A stretch of 64,000 nucleotides of DNA from an uncultured Oscillospiraceae bacterium (GTDB lineage Bacteria; Bacillota; Clostridia; Oscillospirales; Oscillospiraceae): NCBI GenBank assembly GCA_910578575.1, contig CAJTQP010000004.1:1-64000 (forward strand), read 5' to 3'. Positions 7,966 through 17,105 of the stretch are shown here, in pieces (the stretch's first letter is position 1; the number at the start of each line of letters is the position of its first letter). The notes under the pieces were generated by a model. The model searched no databases, was not told the DNA's origin, and saw only the letters and a list, made by a program, of their open reading frames with translations. Made by a program: the position numbers and the translations under genes.

Positions 7966-9737
7966 TCCTCAGCACCTCCCTGGGCCAGCACCGCCTCGAT
8001 CTGGGTCTCCAGCTCCCCGGCCATGGCCAGGAACACGGCGGGGTATTCCTCGTCGGGGACGCTCTTGGCCCGGCCAATGCGCTCCCGGAAGGGGATCTCA
8101 AACAGGGGCGCAGCCTCCGCCCCCCGCTCCATGGCGGCCCGGCAGAGCCGGTCGTAGTCCAGGATCATCCCCAGCATCTTGTCCTGGCGGTCGTAGCTGG
8201 AGTACCAGTCCACCTCCAAAAAGCCGTTTTGCTGGAGGAAATCCTCCCGGATCATCTTGGCGGTCTCCAGGGTGAGCTGATCCCCTGGGGAGAGGGAGTC
8301 CTTGCCCACCAGCTGGACGATCTCATTCAAGCTGGCCTCCTCCTGGAGGATGGCCATGGCCTTGTCCCGCTTCTCCATAAACTGCCGCCCCAAATTCTCG
8401 TCGTACCAGGGCTTTAAGGACTCCAAATACAGGGAGTAGGAGTTCAGCCAGTTGATGGCGGGGAAGTGGCGGCGATAGGCCAGGGAGGCGTCTAGGGCCC
8501 AGAACACCTTCACGATGCGCATGGTGGCCTGGGCCACCGGCTCGGACAGATCGCCTCCCGGCGGGGACACCGCCCCCACGGCGGTGAGGGAGCCCCGGCG
8601 CTCCTCCCCGGAGCCCAGGCAGGCCACCGTCCCCGCCCGCTCATAGAACTGGGCCAGGCGGGAGGACAGGTAGGCGGGGTAGCCTTCCTCGCCGGGCATC
8701 TCCTCCAGGCGGCCGGACATCTCTCTCAGCGCCTCTGCCCAGCGGGAGGTGGAGTCGGCGATCACCGCCACGTCATAGCCCATATCCCGGAAATACTCGG
8801 CAATGGTGATGCCAGTGTAAATGGACGCCTCGCGGGCGGCCACAGGCATGTCCGAGGTGTTGGCGATGAGCACCGTGCGCTTCATCAAAGACTCCCCGGT
8901 GCGGGGGTCCACCAGCTCCGGGAACTCCCGAAGCACGTCGGTCATCTCGTTGCCCCGCTCGCCGCAGCCGATGTACACCACGATGTCCACATCGGACCAC
9001 TTGGCCAGGGCGTGCTGCATCACGGTCTTGCCGGAGCCGAAGGGCCCAGGGATGGCCGCGGTGCCCCCCTTGGCAATGGGGAAGAGGGTGTCCACGATCC
9101 GCTGCCCGGTGAGCAGGGGTGTTTTGGGGGGATATTTGTGCTGGTAAGGCCGGCCCACCCGGACGGGCCACTTTTGCATCAGGGTCAGGGGGTGGCGCTC
9201 CCCCTGTTCATCCACCAGCACCGCCACCGTCTCCAGGACGGTGAAGCTGCCGGACTGGATGCTCTCAATGGTGCCCTTGAGCTTGGGGGGCACCATGATC
9301 TTGTGGAGCACCACGCTGGTCTCCCGGACGGTGCCGATGACATCGCCCCCCTCCACATGGTCCCCCTCCAGCACGGCGGGCTTGAAGCGCCATTTCTTCT
9401 CCCGGTCCAGGGCGGGCACCTCCACCCCGCGGGGCAGGCTGTTCCCCTGGACCTTTTTCAAAATCTCCCCCAGGGGGCGCTGGATGCCGTCGTAGATATT
9501 CTCAATGATCCCCGGCCCCAGCTCCACAGACATGGGGGCCCCGGTGGTGGTGACTTCCGCCCCCGGCCCCAGGCCGGAGGTCTCCTCATAGACCTGGATG
9601 GAGGCGGTGTCGCCGGTCATGGTGAGCACCTCGCCAATGAGGCGCTGCTCCCCCACCCGGACCACGTCGGCCATGTTGGCGTCGGCCAGGCCGGTGGCCA
9701 CCACCAGGGGACCGGAGACTTTTACGATCTTTCCCAT
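7962..9737 (-). CDS. ntpA: V-type ATP synthase subunit A (catalytic)
   Basis: 591 residues. The Walker A motif GPFGSGKT spans residues 231-238, and family signatures GCGERGNEM, SIYTGITIAEYFRDMGYDVAVIADSTSRWAEALREMSGRLEEMPGEEGYPAYL follow. This is the ATP-hydrolysing or ATP-synthesising subunit of the A3B3 head. It is followed by subunit B with a 4-base overlap and preceded by subunit F at a 13-base gap. Confidence 0.97.
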   Translation of the reverse strand: MGKIVKVSGPLVVATGLADANMADVVRVGEQRLIGEVLTMTGDTASIQVYEETSGLGPGAEVTTTGAPMSVELGPGIIENIYDGIQRPLGEILKKVQGNSLPRGVEVPALDREKKWRFKPAVLEGDHVEGGDVIGTVRETSVVLHKIMVPPKLKGTIESIQSGSFTVLETVAVLVDEQGERHPLTLMQKWPVRVGRPYQHKYPPKTPLLTGQRIVDTLFPIAKGGTAAIPGPFGSGKTVMQHALAKWSDVDIVVYIGCGERGNEMTDVLREFPELVDPRTGESLMKRTVLIANTSDMPVAAREASIYTGITIAEYFRDMGYDVAVIADSTSRWAEALREMSGRLEEMPGEEGYPAYLSSRLAQFYERAGTVACLGSGEERRGSLTAVGAVSPPGGDLSEPVAQATMRIVKVFWALDASLAYRRHFPAINWLNSYSLYLESLKPWYDENLGRQFMEKRDKAMAILQEEASLNEIVQLVGKDSLSPGDQLTLETAKMIREDFLQQNGFLEVDWYSSYDRQDKMLGMILDYDRLCRAAMERGAEAAPLFEIPFRERIGRAKSVPDEEYPAVFLAMAGELETQIEAVLAQGGAEE

Positions 9738-9750
9738 AAGCTTCCTCCAT

Positions 9751-10065
9751 TCACAAAATATCCGCCCCCACAGCCCGCTCCACGCAGCGCTTCACCTGCT
9801 CCATCCCCAGGCCCAGGGGGCCCTCCTTGCCAGGAATGAGGATGATAGCCGGGGTCAGGGCGTCTTGATACCGCTGCAACTCCTCCGGGAGCTGCACCGC
9901 CAGCTGTTCCGTGAGGTAGACGATGCCGTATTCCTCCTTGGCCAGCTGCCGCAGGAGGGGTTTCGCCTCCCCGGCAGTCTGGGCGGGGAACACCGCCAGC
10001 CCCAGGGCCTTGAAGCCCAGGACGCTGTCCCGGTCCCCCACCACGGCGATCTTGTTGTTAGACAT
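9751..10065 (-). CDS. ntpG: V-type ATP synthase subunit F
   Basis: 104 residues beginning MSNNKIAVVGDRDSVLGFKALGL, the standard opening of archaeal/bacterial V-ATPase subunit F, and containing EYGIVYLTEQLAVQLP. Subunit F sits on the central stalk with D. An upstream in-frame GTG at 10074 would add three residues; the ATG at 10065 overlaps the subunit C stop by eight bases and matches the family start. The gene symbol follows Enterococcus hirae nomenclature, in which subunit F is NtpG. Confidence 0.92.
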   Translation of the reverse strand: MSNNKIAVVGDRDSVLGFKALGLAVFPAQTAGEAKPLLRQLAKEEYGIVYLTEQLAVQLPEELQRYQDALTPAIILIPGKEGPLGLGMEQVKRCVERAVGADIL

Positions 10066-11047
10066 AGGCCTCACGCAGCCTTTCCCGGATGGTCTCCGTA
10101 TCCAAACCCGCCATGCGCCCGCTCATGATGATGCGCACGGCGGTGAACTCGTTCTCCTTGGCCGCCAGATAGGCCACCACCGGGGCGTCCCCGAAGGGGA
10201 TATACTTGGCCTGGGCCAAGTAGCCGGTGACGGCGTCGTCGCAGGCCTTTTCAAAGGGGGTCAGGCTCCCCCCTGCCAGCACCTGGTCCGCCGCCTGGGC
10301 GGCCTGGTTTAGGAAGGAACTGTGGTATAGCTCCTCCAGGGCCAGCCCGGTGTCCACGGCGGTGAGGATGCGCTGGATGTCCATCTCCCCGCCGGGGAAG
10401 AGCACCCCCCGGAGGAAGTCGTTGCCCTTCCCCATGCGCCGGGTGCGCACCAGGGAGCGGAGGTTGGCGGCGTCCACCAGGGCACGGACGTAGCCCGTTA
10501 AGAAGCCGCTGCCGCTTTCCTGGGCCAGCCGGTCCAGCTCCTGGTAATAGGCCCGGTCCAGGATAAAGTCCGAGCGCTGGGGGTCCTGGGTGGTGTTGAG
10601 CACCTCCCGCGCCTCCTGGATGGCGGCGTGGAACAGGGCCGGCAGGCCCGCCAGGTTGCCGCTGCGCAGCCGCTCCTCCAGCTCCCCCTTGGGCACCCGG
10701 CCCAGGTCCAGGAGCAGGCGGCTGGCGTCGGTGCCCAGGGCCTGGGCCTTCAGGAGCACCTTGGCGTTGTGGTAGTCATAGCGCAGCCGGAACAGCTCCA
10801 CCACCTGGGGGTCTGGCACAAAGGCCGCCAGATCCTCCAGCACCGCCTGGCGCTGCCGGGCCAGGAGTTCATCCAGGCCCTGGTGGGTGGGAGGCGGGAG
10901 GGGGCCGTAGCCGCACTCCCGCAGCACCTCCAGGGCCTCCTGGTCATTGGGGGCCTCCAACATCCGCCCCATGCGCTGCCCGGTGAGCAGCTGCCCCTCC
11001 AGGGAGCGCACACGGGTGGAGAGGAAGAGGTAGTCATAAGGCTTCAT
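10058..11047 (-). CDS. ntpC: V-type ATP synthase subunit C (stalk-membrane connector)
   Basis: 329 residues, all-helical. It matches subunit C/AC39: YLFLSTRVRSLEGQLLTGQRMGRMLEA near the N-terminus, LRYDYHNAKVLLKA (about 104-117), and a C-terminal ENEFTAVRIIMSGRMAGLDTETIRERLREAYV. It joins the central rotor to the K ring. The gene sits three bases after subunit E and overlaps subunit F. Confidence 0.93.
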   Translation of the reverse strand: MKPYDYLFLSTRVRSLEGQLLTGQRMGRMLEAPNDQEALEVLRECGYGPLPPPTHQGLDELLARQRQAVLEDLAAFVPDPQVVELFRLRYDYHNAKVLLKAQALGTDASRLLLDLGRVPKGELEERLRSGNLAGLPALFHAAIQEAREVLNTTQDPQRSDFILDRAYYQELDRLAQESGSGFLTGYVRALVDAANLRSLVRTRRMGKGNDFLRGVLFPGGEMDIQRILTAVDTGLALEELYHSSFLNQAAQAADQVLAGGSLTPFEKACDDAVTGYLAQAKYIPFGDAPVVAYLAAKENEFTAVRIIMSGRMAGLDTETIRERLREAYV

Positions 11048-11050
11048 GGC

Positions 11051-11647
11051 TCAGTCCTCCTGGGGAAACAGGATGCCGGCGATGTCCTTGGCCATCCTGG
11101 GCCGCTCCAGGCGCAGGATGGTCTCGAAGCTGCCGTTGACCTCCACCGCTCCGTCGCTGAGGATCACCCCGCCCCGGATGGGCCGGGTCTCCTGGGCCAG
11201 GGTGAGCCGGCCGTCCTCCAGCCGGGCGTTGGCCCGGCGGACCACTTCTTCCCCCACCCGCTCCCGGTCACGGGGGGAGAGGAGCACTTGCTCCCGGCCG
11301 CTGTGGGCCGCCTGGACCGTCAGATCCGTGAGCAGGGCCACGTACTCCCCCTCCGGCAGGGCGCACAGCTTTTCCAGGGCCAGGCGGAAGGCCTCCTCCA
11401 ACAGCTCCTGCTTCACCGCCAGTTGGGCCTTCTTGGCCTCCATGTGGGCCATGCTCACCAAACGCTCCTCCCGCTCCTGGGCGGCTTTCTCCCCGCGGGT
11501 GGTGATCTCCTCCGCCAAGGCGCGGGCCTGGGCGGCATAGTGGTCGGTGATGCCGGAGGCCTGGGCTTTGGCCTGGGCCTCCAGGGTGGCGATCTCCCCT
11601 TGGACCTCCTGGGTGATGCGCTGTTTGATCTTATCTATCCCGTTCAT
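11051..11647 (-). CDS. ntpE: V-type ATP synthase subunit E (peripheral stalk)
   Basis: 198 residues: a long N-terminal coiled coil rich in Ala, Glu, Gln and Lys (residues ~5-90), then a globular C-terminal domain with GGVILSDGAVEVNGSFETIL, the typical subunit E pattern. With the small G/H-like subunit encoded first in the operon it forms the peripheral stalk that holds the A3B3 head still. Confidence 0.93.
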   Translation of the reverse strand: MNGIDKIKQRITQEVQGEIATLEAQAKAQASGITDHYAAQARALAEEITTRGEKAAQEREERLVSMAHMEAKKAQLAVKQELLEEAFRLALEKLCALPEGEYVALLTDLTVQAAHSGREQVLLSPRDRERVGEEVVRRANARLEDGRLTLAQETRPIRGGVILSDGAVEVNGSFETILRLERPRMAKDIAGILFPQED

Positions 11648-11666
11648 AGCATTCCCTCATCGGGGC

Positions 11667-12140
11667 TCAAAGGCCGTTGATCATCAGGAAGGTGGCCAGC
11701 AGGGAGAGGATGGCGTAGAACTCCACCATGATGGCCATGATGATGGCCTTGGACAGCTCTTCCGGCCGCTTGGCGATGAGCCGCGCCCCGTCGGCGGCGC
11801 AGCGCCCCTGGGCAATGGCGGAGAGCAGCCCTCCCAGGGCCATGGGCAAGCAGGCGGCAAAGTACATCAAGCCCATTTGCAGGGACAGGTTGAAGTCGAT
11901 GTTCCCGGCGAAAAAGCCCAGCTTCAGCAGGGCGAAGAACCAGGCCACCAGGCCGTACAGGCCCTGGGTGCCGGGAAGCAGCTGCAAGATCAGGCAGGCG
12001 GAGAACTTGTTGGGGTCCTCTGCCAAAACGCTGGCCGCCGCCTGTCCGGCGGTGCCCACGCCGATGGCGGAGCCGGCGCAGGACAGGCCCACCGCCAGGG
12101 CCGCGCCGATGAAGGCCAGGGCAATACCGATGTATTCCAT
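11667..12140 (-). CDS. ntpK: V-type ATP synthase proteolipid subunit K, second copy
   Basis: 157 residues, four predicted membrane helices in two hairpins, the size of Enterococcus hirae NtpK. The sodium-site residues known from that protein are all present: Thr58, Gln59 and Tyr62 in LPGTQGLYG, Gln111 in AIAQGR, and the carboxylate Glu140 in AIMVEFYAIL. This predicts a Na+-binding rotor ring, each protomer carrying one ion site. It lies 21 bases after a paralogous K gene. Confidence 0.94.
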   Translation of the reverse strand: MEYIGIALAFIGAALAVGLSCAGSAIGVGTAGQAAASVLAEDPNKFSACLILQLLPGTQGLYGLVAWFFALLKLGFFAGNIDFNLSLQMGLMYFAACLPMALGGLLSAIAQGRCAADGARLIAKRPEELSKAIIMAIMVEFYAILSLLATFLMINGL

Positions 12141-12161
12141 AATTAAATTCCTCCCTATCGA

Positions 12162-12641
12162 TCAAAATTGATTTAACATCAAGAACGTCGCCAGCAGGGC
12201 CAGGATGGCGTAAAACTCCACCATGATGGCCAGGATGATGCTCTTGGAGATCTCATTGGGGCGCTTGGCCAGCATCACCAAGCCCGTGGCGCACATGCGC
12301 CCCTGCATGATGCCAAAGATCAGGCAGCCCACAGCCACGGGCATACAGGCGGCGAAGAAGCTGGCCCCCTGGCTCAGGCTCAGGTCCCGGAGGGCCCCGG
12401 AGAAGAAGCCCAGCTTGATGAGGGCCAAAAACCAGATCACCAGGCCATACAGCCCCTGGGTCCCCGGCAAAATTTGTAGGATCAGGGCGCGGGCGAACTT
12501 GTCCGGTTCCACGGACAGGGCCCCGGCGGCGGCCCGGCCCACCATGCCCACCCCGCGGGCGGAGCCCACGCAGGCCAGGCCCACCGCCAGGGCGGCCCCC
12601 AGAAAGGCCACGGCGGTGCCGCAGCTTTGCAGCCACTCCAT
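12162..12641 (-). CDS. ntpK: V-type ATP synthase proteolipid subunit K, first copy
   Basis: 159 residues and four membrane helices, clearly paralogous to the next gene but well diverged (for example CLIFGIMQGRMCATG versus GLLSAIAQGRCAADG). The Na+ site is again complete: Thr61, Gln62, Tyr65, Gln113 and Glu142. The start codon overlaps the stop of subunit I by one base. Both copies look functional, so the ring may be mixed or the copies may be used alternately. Confidence 0.94.
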   Translation of the reverse strand: MEWLQSCGTAVAFLGAALAVGLACVGSARGVGMVGRAAAGALSVEPDKFARALILQILPGTQGLYGLVIWFLALIKLGFFSGALRDLSLSQGASFFAACMPVAVGCLIFGIMQGRMCATGLVMLAKRPNEISKSIILAIMVEFYAILALLATFLMLNQF

Positions 12642-14584
12642 CAGCTCACCTCCTCGCCGGCGTCGTTGAGCACGTCCACGTATTTCGTCTGGTAGCGCAG
12701 GGGCTGGAAGGCCCGGCCCCCGTCCTTGTAAAACTTGCCGAAAAACTCCAGGTATTGCAGCCGGGCGGCGTGGACGTAGGTGCCGATGAGGTTGATCCCC
12801 AAGTTAAAGCTATGTCCAAAGAGGAAGATGGGGAGAAACACCAGCAAATTCGCCGGCAGGGTACCCAGCATATTCACCACGCTGGCGATCACCGTGGTGG
12901 CCAGCATCAGGGCCATCAGACGGGAGTAAGACAGCACGTCGCTGAGCCAGCTGGTGACATCGTACAGGGAGGAAATGCCTCCCCAGAGCTTTTTCAAAAA
13001 TCCTTGCGCATGGCGTCCCTGGGTCAAGATCAGGGCCAACACCCCCAACAGCAGGAGGATGGCGCTGCCCTGCAAGGCCATCAGGGCGATGCCCCCGAAG
13101 ACGATCCACCAGGGCACCACGTCCAGCAGGGCGTCCACCCCCTCCCCGTCCCGGAAGCCCATGAAGATGTGGACGCACTGGCCCACGATCAGCTGCACGC
13201 AGCCCAGGCCGATGCCCAAAATCAACACCGTCATGGGGTCGTCCAGGGGGCTGATGAGGCTGGGCAGGACCACCTCTTTGTGGAGGAACACTTCCGCCAC
13301 CACGGGGATCAGATCCCCGAAGAAACCCCCGGTGAGGGCCCCGCAGACGAAGGAGGTCACCCCGCACACCATCAAAAGCTGCAAGATATTCCCCATGGCC
13401 CCCTTGGGCCGGAAGCGCCGGGAGAGGAGCCACCCCGCCAGGAACATCACCAGCCCATAGCCCATATCCGCGAACATGAAGCCGTAGAACAGGGTAAAGA
13501 AGGGGAAGATCAGGGGATTGGGGTCGATGCCCCCGTAGGCGGGCAGGGAGTACATCTCCGTCACCATATTCATGGAGGCGATGAGCCGGTTGTTGTTCAG
13601 CAGCACCGGGGGCACCTCCCCCTCTGGGGGATTGGTCAGCTCCCAGGCGCAGCCCTGCTCCTCCAAGATCGCCAGCACCCGCATCCGCTCCTTGGAGGGC
13701 ACCCAGCCCTGGAGAAGCACCACGGTGCCGTCGGTGAGCAGCCGCTGGGTGGCGTTGGCCTTGGCCAGCTCCCCGTTGAGCCGGTCGGCGCACAGCCGCA
13801 GGCTCCAGCCGGCGCTGTTCATCTTGGCCAAGCTCTCCAGCAGCGTCTGCTGCTCCTTTTCCAAGGCCGCCAGCCGGGCGTCGATGCGCGCAATGTTCTC
13901 CGCCGCGGTGCCGGAAAATTCCTGAAAACTGTGGAGGCTAAAACCCTGGCGGCGCAGGGCGGACACCGCCGCCTCCCCCTCCGCCTTGTGGCACAGCAGG
14001 AGCAGGTAGTGCAGCTCCTTGTCTGTGGAGATCTCCGTCAGGGTGGCGGTGGGGGCCGCCTCTTCCAGGGCCGCCTCTAGGGCCGAAAGCTCTGCCCCGG
14101 CGGGGCACACCCCAAAGTTCACCTGGGCATATTCCGTCTCCCCGGTCTCCAGGGGCAGGTCCAGGGAGGCCCAGGGACCCAGGCTCAGCCGCTGGGCCTG
14201 CAAATGGCTGCTCTGGGTCTGGCTCTGGCGGAGCTTGCCCACGCAGTCGTTGATCTCCCCGGCCTTTTTCAGGGCCTTGGTGACGGTGCTCTCTCGGAGG
14301 AACACCCGCTCCTCCACCCCACGGCGGCGGAGAAAGAGGCCCTTTTTCAGCCCCGCGTACTGCTGCAAGGCCTCCAGGGCGCTGTTCACCGCGCTCTGCT
14401 GGCTGCGCAGCTGGGCCAGGGAGGCCCCGTCCCGGTGGAGCAGGGCGGTCCAGGCGGGGTCCGCCAGCTCCGCCGCCGGCTCGGTGATCTCCACGCAGCC
14501 GGCGCTGAGGAGCTTTGCCAACAGCTCGTCCCGCTGCCGGGCCAGGCTGATGACCCGCAGCCGTTTCATTTTCGCAATGGCCAT
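12641..14584 (-). CDS. ntpI: V-type ATP synthase subunit I (stator membrane subunit a)
   Basis: 647 residues: an N-terminal ~330-residue cytoplasmic domain with coiled coils (IARIDARLAALEKEQQTLLESLAKM), then a C-terminal membrane domain of about eight helices starting near ALPAYGGIDPNPLIFPFFTLFYGFMFADMGYG, the hallmark of subunit I. It provides the ion half-channels next to the K ring, with the essential arginine expected in the penultimate helix. The start overlaps nothing and lies one base after the small upstream subunit. Confidence 0.95.
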   Translation of the reverse strand: MAIAKMKRLRVISLARQRDELLAKLLSAGCVEITEPAAELADPAWTALLHRDGASLAQLRSQQSAVNSALEALQQYAGLKKGLFLRRRGVEERVFLRESTVTKALKKAGEINDCVGKLRQSQTQSSHLQAQRLSLGPWASLDLPLETGETEYAQVNFGVCPAGAELSALEAALEEAAPTATLTEISTDKELHYLLLLCHKAEGEAAVSALRRQGFSLHSFQEFSGTAAENIARIDARLAALEKEQQTLLESLAKMNSAGWSLRLCADRLNGELAKANATQRLLTDGTVVLLQGWVPSKERMRVLAILEEQGCAWELTNPPEGEVPPVLLNNNRLIASMNMVTEMYSLPAYGGIDPNPLIFPFFTLFYGFMFADMGYGLVMFLAGWLLSRRFRPKGAMGNILQLLMVCGVTSFVCGALTGGFFGDLIPVVAEVFLHKEVVLPSLISPLDDPMTVLILGIGLGCVQLIVGQCVHIFMGFRDGEGVDALLDVVPWWIVFGGIALMALQGSAILLLLGVLALILTQGRHAQGFLKKLWGGISSLYDVTSWLSDVLSYSRLMALMLATTVIASVVNMLGTLPANLLVFLPIFLFGHSFNLGINLIGTYVHAARLQYLEFFGKFYKDGGRAFQPLRYQTKYVDVLNDAGEEVS

Positions 14585-14585
14585 C

Positions 14586-14897
14586 TCAGTTCACGACCCT
14601 TCTCACGATCTCCCCGGCGGCCTGGTCCAGTCTCTCCTGGGCGGCGGCCCGGAGGGCCGCGCAGTCCTGCTGGCTCTCCTCCCGGAGTTGGGCGGCCCGC
14701 TGGTTGGCCCGTGCCTCTGCCTGGGCCATCTGCTCCTTGGCCTGGGCCTCCATTTGGCTGCGGATGGATTCCAGGGCTAATTTGCCCTCCCGCTCCGCCT
14801 GGGCCACCAGTTGTTTTGCCTGGGCGGCGGCTTCGCTCTTGCGCTGCCGCAGCGCCTCTTCCACCTTGGTCACCTGTTCCATGGCTTCCAACGACAT
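14586..14897 (-). CDS. ntpF: V-type ATPase small coiled-coil subunit (G/H, NtpF-like)
   Basis: 103 residues, almost entirely one amphipathic helix rich in Ala, Gln, Glu and Arg (KVEEALRQRKSEAAAQAKQLVAQAEREGKLALESIR). Position as the first gene before subunit I and composition match the peripheral-stalk subunit G/H that pairs with subunit E. The sequence itself is low-complexity, so the assignment rests largely on context. A weak TATAGT at 14975-14980 (minus strand) may be part of the operon promoter. Confidence 0.85.
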   Translation of the reverse strand: MSLEAMEQVTKVEEALRQRKSEAAAQAKQLVAQAEREGKLALESIRSQMEAQAKEQMAQAEARANQRAAQLREESQQDCAALRAAAQERLDQAAGEIVRRVVN

Positions 14898-15074
14898 TGC
14901 TTCACCCTCTTTCTCTCTCCCCCTTGGGGGCGCCCTTGCCTGGGCTTACGTGGTATTTTTCCCATACCTTGTCCACTATAGCACAGCTTTTGGGGGAAAC
15001 CCCGCAAATCAGCGCGAGATGACCCTGTTTTCTTCCCTAGAAAGCCCATGTACCGCGCCAAAGAACAGGGCAAA

Positions 15075-15116
15075 TGCCTGTGGGCACGAACTCTGCGAGG
15101 CTTTTTTGACAGGCTG
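15075..15116 (+). repeat. 42-bp dispersed repeat, copy 1
   Basis: Nearly identical to 20737-20778 (the visible difference is GCCTGTGGGC versus GCCTGCGGGC). It contains a GCCT-GGGC hairpin, ACTCTGCGAGG and a TTTTTT run followed by GACAGGCTG. Confidence 0.85.
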
Positions 15117-15270
15117 GGCCGCCGAAGGCGGCGGCCCCTACATCCAACGTGGGTGCCTACAAGGCAAGTGGGGTTCACAGGGAACCGCCCCAACTGCGTT
15201 CATTGTGAATCAAGGGGCGGTGAACCCACCTGCGCGTCCTTGTAGGGGCCGGCGCCCTCGCCGGCCCGTG
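15117..15270 (+). repeat. dispersed hairpin-ended element, copy A
   Basis: About 155 bases bounded by GC-rich hairpins: GGGCCGCCGAAGGCGGCGGCCC on the left and GGGGCCGGCGCCCTCGCCGGCCC on the right, with CCCTACATCCAACGT next to the left hairpin and TTCATTGTGAA in the middle. The same layout recurs twice more in the window. No coding capacity; it resembles a non-autonomous mobile element or extragenic palindromic repeat. Confidence 0.8.
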
Positions 15271-15517
15271 GGTTCCCTTCCATCGCGCAGACTTTTTTTC
15301 TGGACGGTTTTGAAGAATACGATTTCTTCCTATTTTACCATTATACTGTTTATCCCCATAATGTCAATCCTGTTCTCTTTTATTTGGTGACTTAGTGCAC
15401 ACAAGTCCTTTTTTTCAGGGCCTCGCGGGGGGGATTTGCCGGAACAAGCCCCTTCCCTTCCCCTCTAGTATCTGCTAAAATAGAGGGGAAACTTTCTCCC
15501 CAAAGGAGGTCTTTTGC

Positions 15518-17092
15518 ATGAAACGTTACAACATCCTCTTTGCCTTCTCCCTATGTCTCTGCCTGCTCCTGGGCTGCACCACCGCCAACGCGGCCTTTTC
15601 CGACGTGGAGCCGGGGAGCTGGTACGAAAGTGCCGTCACCCAGATGGCGGAGAAGCAGCTGCTCACCGGCTATGCCGACGGCAGCTTCCGGCCCAACCAG
15701 ACCATTTCCGCCGCGGAGTTCGTGGCAATCACCGCCCGCACCGCCGGCACCACCCCCGGCCAGGGCCAGAGCGGCCATTGGGCGGCGGGGTATCTCCAAA
15801 GGGCCCTGGAGGCCGGCTGGTACGACTGGGATGAACTCCCCCCCACCGGGGAGGGCTATGACCAGCCCATCCCCCGGCAGCTGGCGGTGAAGATCCTTAT
15901 GAAGGCCCTGCTCCCATCGGTCCGGGGGGACTACAACAGCGAGAGCGCCAAGATCAGCGACTTCTCCCAGCTCAACGGCCGCTACTACGAGGCGGTGCTG
16001 GCGGCTTACGCCTGCGGCGTGGTCCAGGGGGACGCCAGCGGCGCCTTCCGCCCCACCAGCGGTCTGAGCCGGGCGGAGGCCTGCATCCTCATCCAGCGGG
16101 CGGAGAAGCTGGCGGGGGAGGGCGGAAATCCTGGAACCCCGGAGCAGCCCTCCCAGCCCGACCCCAAGCCCCCGGAGCCGGTGACCAGCATCCGGGGAGG
16201 CGTGTCGGAGAACGGTTGGCTGCAGGTGAAGGGGGCCCAGCTGTGTAACCAGGCGGGGCAGCCGGTGGCCCTGCGGGGGATGAGCTCCCACGGCCTCCAC
16301 TGGTTCGGCCAGTTTACCAACGCCCAGAGCATCCAAAATACCGCCCGTGCCGGGGCCAATGTGTTCCGCATCGCCATGTACACCGGGGAGGGGGGCTATC
16401 TCTCCCAGCCGGAGCAGGTGAAGCGGCAGCTCATCGCCGCGGCAGACGCCGCCATTGCCCAGGATATGTACGTGATCCTGGACTGGCACATCCTCTCCGA
16501 CGGGGACCCCAGTGCCCACACCCAGGAGGCGGTGGCCTTCTTCACGGAGCTGGCCCAGCGCTACAAGGATTCTCCCGCCGTCCTCTATGAGATCTGCAAC
16601 GAACCCAACGGGGGCATCAGCTGGAGCGGCAACGTGAAACCTTATGCCCAACAGGTGGTCAACGCCATCCGGGCCCAGTCCCCCCAGGGTGTGATCCTCA
16701 TCGGCAGCCCCACCTGGAGCCAGGACATCCACCAGGCAGCGGCGGACCCGGTGGTGGGGGAGAACCTGATGTACACCCTCCACTTCTACGCCGGCACCCA
16801 CGGGCAGGACTTGCGGGACCGCATCGACGCGGTGCGCGCCCAGGGCTTTGCCGTGTTCGTCTCCGAGTGGGGCACCAGCCGGGCGGACGGCAACGGCGGG
16901 GTATTCTTGACGGAATCCGCCCAGTGGTTGGACTTTTTGGACCAGCGGGGCATCAGTTGGTGCAACTGGTCCCTGTGCGACAAGAATGAGACCTCCGCCG
17001 CCCTGCGCCCCGGCACCAACCCCAACGCCCAGTGGGGGCCGGAGAGCTTGACGGAGTCGGGACAGTTCGTGTTCTCCCGCTTTGGGAAATAA
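15518..17092 (+). CDS. SLH-anchored glycoside hydrolase family 5 (cellulase-like)
   Basis: 524 residues. A signal peptide ends near LLLGC20TTANA; LLGC could be a lipobox or ANA-A a signal peptidase I site. SLH modules fill residues ~26-200 (FSDVEPGSWYESAV, GHWAAGYLQRALEAGW, SAKISDFSQLNGRYYEAVLAAYACGVVQG). A Pro-rich linker (203-222) leads to a GH5 catalytic domain with the acid/base Glu362 in YEICNEPNG and nucleophile Glu450 in VFVSEWGTS, plus DWH (322-324). It should hydrolyse a beta-linked glucan or mannan at the cell surface. The SLH modules precede the enzyme, unlike the C-terminal SLH proteins nearby. Confidence 0.93.
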   Translation: MKRYNILFAFSLCLCLLLGCTTANAAFSDVEPGSWYESAVTQMAEKQLLTGYADGSFRPNQTISAAEFVAITARTAGTTPGQGQSGHWAAGYLQRALEAGWYDWDELPPTGEGYDQPIPRQLAVKILMKALLPSVRGDYNSESAKISDFSQLNGRYYEAVLAAYACGVVQGDASGAFRPTSGLSRAEACILIQRAEKLAGEGGNPGTPEQPSQPDPKPPEPVTSIRGGVSENGWLQVKGAQLCNQAGQPVALRGMSSHGLHWFGQFTNAQSIQNTARAGANVFRIAMYTGEGGYLSQPEQVKRQLIAAADAAIAQDMYVILDWHILSDGDPSAHTQEAVAFFTELAQRYKDSPAVLYEICNEPNGGISWSGNVKPYAQQVVNAIRAQSPQGVILIGSPTWSQDIHQAAADPVVGENLMYTLHFYAGTHGQDLRDRIDAVRAQGFAVFVSEWGTSRADGNGGVFLTESAQWLDFLDQRGISWCNWSLCDKNETSAALRPGTNPNAQWGPESLTESGQFVFSRFGK

Positions 17093-17105
17093 AGGAGGTG
17101 CGGGG

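Larger units (their letters stand above)
14898..15517. other. 620-base intergenic region holding two dispersed repeats
   Basis: No gene is supported here. 15075-15116 is a 42-base sequence shared with 20737-20778, and 15117-15270 is a copy of a hairpin-ended element also seen at 48930-49083 and 62327-62480. The remainder includes the V-ATPase leader on the left and the GH5 gene promoter on the right. Confidence 0.8.
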
